A stretch of DNA of 10,929 bases from JBBIKU01 sp037445245. Lineage in GTDB: Bacteria > Chloroflexota > Anaerolineae > Anaerolineales > Anaerolineaceae. Shown one piece after another: positions 4,731 through 10,929 of the stretch (position 1 is the first letter of the stretch; each line of letters starts with the position of its first letter). The position numbers were made by a program, and so were the translations under genes. Location of the stretch: contig JBBIKU010000080.1 in NCBI GenBank assembly GCA_037445245.1, positions 1 to 10,929 on the forward strand, read 5' to 3'. The notes beneath the pieces were generated by a model. The model ran no database searches. It had not been told where the DNA came from and saw nothing but the letters and a program-made list of their open reading frames with translations.

Positions 4731-7285
4731 AGCACCACGCTCACTTGCGAACCGCGGCTGGTTTTGACCACCTCGATGCGGGCGGGAAATGCATCCTTCA
4801 ACTCTTCGAGGTGGGTGATCACCAGCACTTTGGCAAAGTCTGCCCGCACCAAGTTGAGCGCTTCGATCAGGCGCTGACGACCTTCAGCATCCTGGCTGCC
4901 GAAGCCCTCATCGATGACCAGAGTTTGGAGGCGCGAGCCGGCTCGCTGCGCCAGGATGCGTGAGAGCGCCAGACGGATGGCGAAGTTGACGCGGAAGGCT
5001 TCACCGCCCGAATACATTTCATAGTCGCGCACCCCAGCAGCGTCGCTGATGAGGATCTCGAGCGTTTCGCGCTGGTCTTGGCGGCGTTTGTCCTTGTATT
5101 CGCGCTGGGTTTCGAAACGCACCGACATCGCCCCGCTGGTGAGACGGTCGAGGATGTCGTTTGCCTGGGCTTCGATCTCGGGCAACGCCTGCTCGATCAG
5201 CAGCGCTGGTACGCCGTCTTTACTGAAGGCGCGTTCCAGGGTCTTGAGGCGGGCGATCTGAGCATTAAGCTCGGCGCGCTGAACTTCCTTCTCTTTCTGT
5301 CGCTGGCGCTGGGTTTCGAGCACTGCCACCCGCTGCCCGGCAGCGCCGACCTCCATGCGCAGGCGGTTTTCCTGCTGGCGCAGGTCACCCAACTCACCCT
5401 CGAGCCGCTCCAGGTCGGGCAGGACGGCGGCATCAGCGGCGAGCTGGGCGGTTGCCGCCTGTAGCGAAGCTTCCAGTTGTCCGAGATCGGAATCGTCGTC
5501 CTCGATTTCCTTTTGCAGGTCTTCAATCTCGCGCTCCAGCGGGGGCAGCGTCGCTCTGGCACTTTCAAGGCGTCGCATCTGCACTTCGCTGGCGCGCCCT
5601 TGCTGCTCGGCAGCCCGCGCTTGCTCGTGCTGCCCGGCATCGTATCCCAGAGCCAGCAAGTTTGTTTCGATGCGTGCCAGTTCGGCGCGCGCTTCGTCGG
5701 CATAGTCGCCGCTTTCAAGCTGGTGGCTAAGCGTTTGCAAGCGAGGGGCACCCTCTAATTTCCACGCATCCCGTTTTTGCTGCGCTTGCTCGATTTGATG
5801 TTCGATTTGGTCCAGTGAACGTTGCTGCTGACGCAATTCTTCTTCCATGCGGCGCAACTCTGTCAGGCTTGCGTCGATCTCAGCGCGGCGTTGTTCGCCC
5901 TGGCGCAGCAGCGCCTGGTTGCGACGGAAGCGGTCGCCCAACGTCTTGCCCTGGCTTTCGAGTGTTGCGAGGAGGTGGTTACGTTCTTGCGGGTCGAGCG
6001 GCTTACCGCAAAGCGGACAGTCGACGCCGCGGGCGTGCTTAAGGCGCTCGATGCGCTCTTTAAGCTCGTCCATTTCGCTTTTGAGGCGTTTGTTCTCCGC
6101 CGCGGCTTCGCTTTGGGATTTCTGTAATTCCTTCAGTTCGGTTTCGAGGGTTTCCCGCAGCGAAAGCTGTTTTTCGAACGCCGCCATTTGCTGCAGGGCG
6201 CCTTCCCGCCTGGCTTGCAGGTTGAGGATTTGCTGTTCCTGTTCGGTTGCCTGCTGCGCCTGCTGGCTGAGATGCTCGATTTCGGTTGAAAGCCGCCAAC
6301 GCTCGGATTCGATGGCGGCGCGCGGCGCAGCCAGCCGCCCTTCGTACTGGTGGAAAGTGGCGGCGATCCCCTCCCAGCGTTCCAGTTCAGCCCGGGTTTG
6401 CTGCCAGTTTCGGTAGGCGGCTTCCACCGTCGCCGCGTCGGCGATTTGCTGACGGCAGGTTTGCAGCTCGGCTCGGCGGTTTTCCAGCTTCTGGGAGCGT
6501 TCGTCGCGCCGCGCCCGCCGGCTATCCCGTTGGTGGGTAAGCATTTCGATCGACTGGCGCTGCGAGGCGAGCGCCTGCGACTGTCGGCGCGCCTGTTCGA
6601 ACGCCGCTTCCTTCGCCTGGCGCAGTTCTGACTGCCGCTTGAGGTCTTTTTCGAGCGTTTTGAGCTGCTGGCGGCGCTGGCTTTCTTCCTGTAATTCGGC
6701 TTCGATCTCCTGCAGCAACTGGTTGATGGCGGCTAATTCGTTTTCGTGACGGCGGCGGCGATCGGCGCCGGTCTGGCGGTATTTTTCCCACACTTCCAGT
6801 CCGAGGATGGCGCTCAGGATGCGCTTGCGATCACCGGCGCCTTGCTGGGCGAACTGGTCAGCTTTGCCTTGCAGAAAGAAGGAAGCGTTGGTGAAAGTCT
6901 CGTAATCCAGGCGCAGCGTTTCTTGAATGCGGGCTTCGGTTTCGCGCAGGGTGTGTTCGCTGAGCGCACGCCATTCGCTGCCGTCGTGGATAAAAAAATC
7001 CAGCACGGTGGTTTTGGCAGGGGCTTTGCTGCGCTGGACGCGGTAGAGATCGATTTCGTAGTAAAAATCGAAGATCACCTCGGCGGATTTGGCGCGGGCG
7101 TTGATCAGGGCATCGTCTTTGCGGCGCGCCTGCCCGAACAGCGCCCAGGTGATGGCATCCAGCAGCGACGATTTACCGGCGCCGTTGGCGCCCGAAATGC
7201 ACGCCAGGTCGAAGCTTTCGAAATCCAGTTCGACCGCGTCCTGGTAGGAGAGAAAGCCGGATATCCGCAGGGTTTTGGGGATCAT
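4727..7285 (-). CDS. sbcC: SbcC/Rad50-type ATPase of the SbcCD nuclease
   Basis: This is an 852-residue SMC-like ATPase that, with SbcD, opens and degrades DNA double-strand ends and hairpins. Residues 1-14 (MIPKTLRISGFLSY) are a typical Rad50/SbcC N-terminus. Walker A is GANGAGKS at 32-39, and FFLQGKADQF near 144 is the Q-loop. Long coiled coils rich in Gln, Glu, Arg and Leu run from about 180 to 420 and 430 to 690. The zinc hook CPLC is at C423 and C426, nearly central. The ABC signature YSGGEAFRVNFA begins at 758, Walker B LVIDEGFGS has D792 and E793, and the switch His is H825 (VITHLEELKD). The start at 7285 is set by this family N-terminus. An upstream reading to 7396 adds 37 non-conserved residues inside the preceding gene. 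The ATGA overlap at 7282-7285 and another at 4727-4730 couple it to both neighbours. It is shorter than E. coli SbcC (about 1,050 residues), mainly in the coils. Confidence 0.95.
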   Translation of the reverse strand: MIPKTLRISGFLSYQDAVELDFESFDLACISGANGAGKSSLLDAITWALFGQARRKDDALINARAKSAEVIFDFYYEIDLYRVQRSKAPAKTTVLDFFIHDGSEWRALSEHTLRETEARIQETLRLDYETFTNASFFLQGKADQFAQQGAGDRKRILSAILGLEVWEKYRQTGADRRRRHENELAAINQLLQEIEAELQEESQRRQQLKTLEKDLKRQSELRQAKEAAFEQARRQSQALASQRQSIEMLTHQRDSRRARRDERSQKLENRRAELQTCRQQIADAATVEAAYRNWQQTRAELERWEGIAATFHQYEGRLAAPRAAIESERWRLSTEIEHLSQQAQQATEQEQQILNLQARREGALQQMAAFEKQLSLRETLETELKELQKSQSEAAAENKRLKSEMDELKERIERLKHARGVDCPLCGKPLDPQERNHLLATLESQGKTLGDRFRRNQALLRQGEQRRAEIDASLTELRRMEEELRQQQRSLDQIEHQIEQAQQKRDAWKLEGAPRLQTLSHQLESGDYADEARAELARIETNLLALGYDAGQHEQARAAEQQGRASEVQMRRLESARATLPPLEREIEDLQKEIEDDDSDLGQLEASLQAATAQLAADAAVLPDLERLEGELGDLRQQENRLRMEVGAAGQRVAVLETQRQRQKEKEVQRAELNAQIARLKTLERAFSKDGVPALLIEQALPEIEAQANDILDRLTSGAMSVRFETQREYKDKRRQDQRETLEILISDAAGVRDYEMYSGGEAFRVNFAIRLALSRILAQRAGSRLQTLVIDEGFGSQDAEGRQRLIEALNLVRADFAKVLVITHLEELKDAFPARIEVVKTSRGSQVSVVL

Positions 7286-8616
7286 TCGGCGATTTCCCGG
7301 GGCAACATTTCCAGAGAGGTCGACGGCGGCACAACCAGCACCTTGTCGACGCGCCTGCCGTCCATGTCGACGACCTCGAAGCGGTGATTCTCCCAATCGA
7401 AGTATTCGCCGGCGGTGGGGATGGCGTTCAACTGGCTCATCATCAACCCGCCCAGGGTCTGGTAGCCGACGCGCTCTTCTTCGGGCAGCGATTGCAGGTC
7501 GAGCAGTTCTTTAAGTTCGTCCACCCGCAGCAAGCCGTCTAGCAACCACGAACCGTCGCTGCGCCTCACCACCAACGGCTCGTGCGCTTCATCCGATTCA
7601 GGGATGTCGCCGACGATGGACTTGAGAATGTCGATCAGGGTTACCATGCCCAGCACACCGCCGTACTCATCCAACACCAGCGCCAGGGTCAAGCCGGAAT
7701 TCTTGACTTCTTCCAGCACCTTGAGCGCCGGTGTGCTTTCGGGGACGAAAACCGCCGGGCGCAGCAGGGATCGAATGTCCAGCGGCGCACCGCTCAGGGT
7801 GGCTACCAACAGGTCTTTGACCAGCAGGATGCCCTGGACGTTGTCGAGGCTGTCCTGAGCCACCGGCAGCACGGTATGGCGGCTCTCGGTGACCTTTTTG
7901 AGAATGGTTTCGAGCGGCTCGTCCAGGTCGATCCAGAAGATCTCGGTGCGAGGGGTCATGATGGCATCCACGCGCCGGTCGCTCAGGCGAAAGACGCTGG
8001 CGACGATATCCTGTTCGGCTTCCTCGAAGATGCCGACCCGGGCGCCCTGTTCCAGCAGGATCTTGATTTCTTCGTCGGTGATCGGCGATTCACCCGAGGA
8101 GCGCGCCCCCAACACGCGCAGCACCAGGTCGGTCGAAGCGCCCAGGAAATTGACAATGGGGGAAGCCAGCCAGGAGATGGCTGCCATCGGGGCGGCGACG
8201 ACGGCGGCGATGGCTTCGGGGTTGTGCAACGCCAGGCGTTTGGGGGTCAGTTCGCCGATCACCAGTGACAGGTAGGTGATCGCCAGCACCACCAGCAAGA
8301 GGGCGAGCGCCGAGCTGTAGGGCGCCAACACCGGGATCTGCTCGAAGAGCGGGACGAAGTATTTACTGAGGGTGGCGCCGCCGATCGCACCAGAGAAAAT
8401 GCCAACCAGCGTAACGCCGATCTGCACGGTGGGCAGCAGGCGATTGGGATTTTGAACCAAATCGAGCGCCTTTTGGGCGCCGCGATTGCCGGCTTCGGCT
8501 TGCTGCTGCAAGCGCGCTCTGCGCGAAGCCACCATTGCCATCTCTGCCATGGCAAAGGCGCCGTTTGCCAGGATGAGCGCCAGAATGATCAGAAAGTCGA
8601 TAACCCATTGCGGCAT
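7282..8616 (-). CDS. CNNM/CorC (HlyC)-type membrane protein with CBS pair
   Basis: This is a 444-residue inner-membrane protein of the CNNM/CorC family, whose characterised members move or sense Mg2+ and related divalent cations. The CNNM (DUF21) domain spans about 1-190. Hydrophobic segments lie near 5-29, 64-82, 102-122 and 135-165, and GELTPKRLALHNPE at 121-134 is the conserved acidic-turn motif. Two CBS domains follow at about 215-275 (IMTPRTEIFWID...HTVLPV) and 285-340 (FVPESTPALKVL...LVLDEYGGVLGMVTLIDIL); these usually bind adenine nucleotides. The C-terminal CorC_HlyC domain is at about 350-432 (WLLDGLLRVDEL...TLGGLMM). Only three bases separate its ATG from the sbcD stop, with no good ribosome binding site. 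Its TGA overlaps the sbcC ATG. It therefore lies between the two subunit genes of SbcCD. Transport of a specific ion is family inference. Confidence 0.9.
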   Translation of the reverse strand: MPQWVIDFLIILALILANGAFAMAEMAMVASRRARLQQQAEAGNRGAQKALDLVQNPNRLLPTVQIGVTLVGIFSGAIGGATLSKYFVPLFEQIPVLAPYSSALALLLVVLAITYLSLVIGELTPKRLALHNPEAIAAVVAAPMAAISWLASPIVNFLGASTDLVLRVLGARSSGESPITDEEIKILLEQGARVGIFEEAEQDIVASVFRLSDRRVDAIMTPRTEIFWIDLDEPLETILKKVTESRHTVLPVAQDSLDNVQGILLVKDLLVATLSGAPLDIRSLLRPAVFVPESTPALKVLEEVKNSGLTLALVLDEYGGVLGMVTLIDILKSIVGDIPESDEAHEPLVVRRSDGSWLLDGLLRVDELKELLDLQSLPEEERVGYQTLGGLMMSQLNAIPTAGEYFDWENHRFEVVDMDGRRVDKVLVVPPSTSLEMLPREIAE

Positions 8617-8619
8617 GGT

Positions 8620-9867
8620 TTAAGTTTCGCTTGTTTCAGGTGGCTGTTCGGCGGCAGCGATGATCTCCGCCGCTAGTTTTTGCAGCGCCTGGTCGTCTTC
8701 GCCCTTGGAACTGATGATTTTCCAGTAGATGTCTAATTTTTCCAGCGCCGAAAGACTGCCAAAATTTTGATCTTCGGGCAGGCGCAGGCGGGCTTCCATT
8801 TGCGGACGGCGGATGAAGTGGAACTCGAAGGCGGATTCGGCGTGACGGCGCACCGCCACCTCGTCCAGCAAGTCTTCCCAGCGGCGCGGGTATTCGACGA
8901 CCAGGCGCACGACGGCGTCTGCCATATCGGATGGCGACGGCAGGGCAGCAAGCACCTGCTTTTGGAAGTCTTTCTCTTCCTCGATGCGGACGGCGCGGTC
9001 AATGAAGCGCCTGCCCTGCAGGCGACGCCATTCCACCCGGCTGCTGCCGCGTTCGATGTGGGCGATCACGTAGAACTTGTCATCGTCGGCTTCGCCGAAA
9101 TCGACGCGTTCGATTGAGCCGGGGTAGACTACCGGCGGGTGACTGTTTTCGTTCAGATTTTGCGATTTGTGGATGTGCCCGAGCGCCACGTAATCCAGGC
9201 GCGGATCGCGCACCAGTGAACCGGGCAGCACCAGGTCGTTGCCCAGCATCACGCTGCGCTCCGTCCCATACAGGGCGCCCTGCACCGAGGCGTGCGCGGT
9301 CAGCACCACCGGCAGGGTGGGGTCGATTTTCTCCAGCCACCCCCTCATCAACTCACTCAGGCGGCTTTCCACTTCCTCGTGCAGGTCGAGGAGGGTAGCA
9401 TCCCTGAGCGCCAGCGCAGCCATCAGACTGGGGCGAGAGAGCCAAGGCAGCGCCAGCACCTGCAGCGGCAACCCATTCAGGTCTTCCGGTTTGAGGAAGC
9501 AGGGTTTGCCGAGGACGCGTACATACGGCACCTGCAGGGTGTCGAATTCCTGCAGGGCATTGGCGCGCCCCACCGCCGGCGAGAGGTCGTGATTGCCGAC
9601 CAGCAGCAGGGTGGGGATACCGGCTGCGGAAAGGCGCACGATGCGTTTGCCCCACTCGCGCTGAAAGGTGGGCACCGGTGTGCGGTTCTTGTAGGCGTCG
9701 CCGGCGAAGATCACCGCATCGACTTTCTCGTCAACGGCGGCGTCAACGATGGTATCCAGCGCCTTCAGGAAATCGAGGGCGCGCAGCGGCAACCCGCTGG
9801 CGGGGTCGTGCCGTCCGTGCGCGGCGATATCGATGTGGGCATCGGCGAAGTGAAGCAGGCGGATCAT
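8620..9867 (-). CDS. sbcD: SbcD/Mre11-type nuclease subunit of SbcCD
   Basis: This is a 415-residue calcineurin-like metallophosphoesterase and the nuclease partner of SbcC. All Mre11 metal-site motifs are visible. They are HFADAHID (D9, H11), IFAGDAYKNRTP (D57), LVGNHD (N92, H93, D94), VVLTAHASVQG (H192) and YVALGHIHKSQ (H231, H233), followed by YPGSIERVDFGE. These should bind two Mn2+ ions. The region after about 270 is the capping and SbcC-contacting part, including a helical end LEKLDIYWKIISSKGED. Its length equals the usual SbcD size of about 400. The first motif reads A-D-A-H rather than the common S-D-W/T-H of many SbcD proteins. The start at 9867 is fixed by motif I being only five residues in. 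The nearest GGAGG is 16 bases upstream, too far for ideal initiation. The preceding gene's TGA lies 30 bases before the ATG. Confidence 0.93.
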   Translation of the reverse strand: MIRLLHFADAHIDIAAHGRHDPASGLPLRALDFLKALDTIVDAAVDEKVDAVIFAGDAYKNRTPVPTFQREWGKRIVRLSAAGIPTLLLVGNHDLSPAVGRANALQEFDTLQVPYVRVLGKPCFLKPEDLNGLPLQVLALPWLSRPSLMAALALRDATLLDLHEEVESRLSELMRGWLEKIDPTLPVVLTAHASVQGALYGTERSVMLGNDLVLPGSLVRDPRLDYVALGHIHKSQNLNENSHPPVVYPGSIERVDFGEADDDKFYVIAHIERGSSRVEWRRLQGRRFIDRAVRIEEEKDFQKQVLAALPSPSDMADAVVRLVVEYPRRWEDLLDEVAVRRHAESAFEFHFIRRPQMEARLRLPEDQNFGSLSALEKLDIYWKIISSKGEDDQALQKLAAEIIAAAEQPPETSET

Positions 9868-9897
9868 GGGAGGGTGAGCGCTGCCTCCGTCATCACG

Positions 9898-10929
9898 TCA
9901 GGGTTGCACGCCCAATTGTTGCAGCAACTGGACGCTGGGAGCAAAGCCGGGGTGGTATTCCAGGCTGGTGCGCAGGTCTTCGATGGCGCGGGGAGCATTC
10001 CCCAGCGCAATCAGAGCGCGGGCGCGCCAGTAGAAGCTCTCCTCGAGGTAGGGTTCGCTGGCGGCGTCGATGGTGGTGGTCGCCAGATTGACCATGTCCT
10101 GATAGCGACCGGTGAAGAAGTAGGCGAAATAGGGTCCGGTCTGATACCACATCACCCGCCAGGGACGCTCCTGCTCGGGCAGGGCGGCATAGGCGCGGAA
10201 GGCTTCGTCGTAAGCGGCGGCGGCGCCGGCGTAGTCGCGCAAGTCTTTCAAGCTGGTGCCGCGGTTGAACCAGGCGAAGAACTGATCAGCGCCGCTGAGG
10301 GCGAAGATCTCATTGGAGGCGATTTCGGCGGCAATGCGATGACTGGCATCGGCGCCGAAATATTCGCCAAGTATTTCGAACAGCCGGGTTTCGAGTTCAG
10401 GAGGGTAAACCACCATGAAGACGTAATTGAAACCGCGCCACTCGCGCTGGAGCAGATCGTAAGCGATGCGGTAGTCGGGTGTGTAATAAGAATCCTGGAC
10501 GATGACTTCTTGGGCGGCTTCATCGTAGCCGGTGATGACGTTGTAATGTCCCATCCAACTGACCCTGCCGGTGGCGCTCTCGCGGATGTAGGCGCCTTTC
10601 TCGATCAAGACCGGGAAGCCGTTGGCAACCAGTTGTTTGACCAGTTCGAGCGTGCCGCCGGATCGCAGCACCACCCGCAAGTTGGTATGGTTGGTGACGT
10701 AATTTTCCAGCTCGTAGGGCATGACGTTCTTGTCTTTTTCGAAGGGCTTGACCGCCGTGCCGACGTCGAGCCGGTCGCCTTCCCATCCCCAGAAGGAGAG
10801 CGCCATTGCCAGGGTGGCAGGGGCGCAATAATTCCACAGACCGTGCTGGTCAGAATAGACCACACCTTCCAGGGCTACATATTCGGGCAGCGGGGTGGGG
10901 GTGGCGGCGGGGGTGGGGCTGATCTGAGT
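9898..10929 (-). CDS. C39-like cysteine peptidase with TPR-like C-terminus (partial, cut by the right edge)
   Basis: The 3' part of an exported C39-family (C39_2-like) peptidase gene; the reading frame is open to base 10929, so its true start lies outside. Reading inward, the edge gives TQI, then the linker SPTPAATPTPLP, then EYVALEGVVYSDQHGLWNYCAPATLAM. The catalytic Cys codon is at 10827-10825 in the family's W-N-x-C-x-P-A block. A His in MGHYNVITGYD is at 10548-10546, and an Asp in VIVQDSYY at 10494-10492 completes the likely triad. The remaining half, from about 10280 to 9901, holds helical pairs such as WFNRGTSLKDLRDYAGAAAAYD and YWRARALIALGNAPRAIEDL, which look like tetratricopeptide repeats. 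A GTG at 10863 lies inside the conserved domain and is not the start. The Pro/Thr linker suggests an upstream signal peptide or lipobox. The target is unknown; without an ABC transporter in view, bacteriocin-leader cleavage cannot be claimed. It is probably the first visible gene of the sbcD operon. Confidence 0.8.
   Translation of the reverse strand, partial: TQISPTPAATPTPLPEYVALEGVVYSDQHGLWNYCAPATLAMALSFWGWEGDRLDVGTAVKPFEKDKNVMPYELENYVTNHTNLRVVLRSGGTLELVKQLVANGFPVLIEKGAYIRESATGRVSWMGHYNVITGYDEAAQEVIVQDSYYTPDYRIAYDLLQREWRGFNYVFMVVYPPELETRLFEILGEYFGADASHRIAAEIASNEIFALSGADQFFAWFNRGTSLKDLRDYAGAAAAYDEAFRAYAALPEQERPWRVMWYQTGPYFAYFFTGRYQDMVNLATTTIDAASEPYLEESFYWRARALIALGNAPRAIEDLRTSLEYHPGFAPSVQLLQQLGVQP

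Noticed and set aside
7319..7372. Three GTCGAC sites within about 55 bases
   Set aside because: They fall on conserved Asp/Val/Ser codons at the C-terminus of the CNNM/CorC protein. The spacing is irregular and the surrounding bases are not repeated.
6746..7387. Long plus-strand open frame opposite the sbcC 5' end
   Set aside because: It is opposite the Walker A and Q-loop coding region of sbcC and shows no family motif.
7286..7396. A 37-residue N-terminal extension of SbcC
   Set aside because: The extension is Arg/Gly-rich, lies wholly inside the CNNM/CorC gene and precedes a textbook SbcC N-terminus at 7285. The ATGA overlap is the more natural junction.
7582..8268. Long plus-strand open frame opposite the CNNM/CorC gene
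   Set aside because: It mirrors the codon structure of the real gene, and its Gln/Asp-rich product has no recognised fold.
10861..10863. GTG as start of the C39-like gene
   Set aside because: The frame continues upstream without a stop to the window edge, with conserved domain sequence and a Pro/Thr linker, so the GTG is an internal Val.

Overview
The window is a GC-rich, densely coding bacterial fragment. It holds eight protein genes, one of them cut by the right edge. I see no rRNA, tRNA, CRISPR array, insertion sequence or phage gene. Several traits fit a Chloroflexi (Anaerolineae-like) bacterium: Pro/Thr-rich linkers on exported proteins (SPTPAATPTPLP before the C39 peptidase, a Pro/Ala/Thr stretch after the lipobox of the sugar dehydrogenase), a lipoprotein soluble-type PQQ sugar dehydrogenase, a C39-TPR exported protein, and SbcC and two glycosyltransferases in one run. 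This is inference from style only; there is no marker gene.

Left part (1-1869): a two-gene minus-strand unit. It runs from an AT-rich divergent promoter region through a YkvA/DUF1232 protein (1786 to 1412) into a lipoprotein PQQ-dependent sugar dehydrogenase (1399 to 77). Bases 1-76 show no gene and no convincing terminator. A small plus-strand gene (1870-2322) is divergent from this unit. It encodes an exported Ig-like protein, its predicted transcript is leaderless, and a GC hairpin with a T-tract closes it at 2339-2372.

Right part (2371-10929): six minus-strand genes in one tight run. In transcription order they are a C39-like peptidase with TPR-like repeats (enters from the right edge), SbcD nuclease, a CNNM/CorC-type membrane protein with CBS domains, SbcC ATPase, and two GT4-type glycosyltransferases. 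Junctions are +30, +3, -4, -4 and +2 bases, so the run is probably one operon with translational coupling. The SbcC and SbcD pair should form the Mre11-Rad50-type double-strand-end nuclease. It is unusual here in having the membrane protein gene between its two subunits, joined to sbcC by an ATGA overlap.

The most unusual signal is a small palindromic repeat. A 15-base core, GCCCAC-NNN-GTGGGT, occurs three times. Each copy sits beside 6-base direct repeats, which gives a 21-base (7-codon) period. Two copies are tandem and in frame just after the signal peptide of the exported protein. The third lies exactly at the start codon of the last glycosyltransferase, where it creates two in-frame ATGs and a hairpin over the initiation site. 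It looks like a short mobile or expanding element that tolerates coding sequence, comparable in concept to the Rickettsia palindromic elements. Whether it is abundant in this genome cannot be seen from one window.
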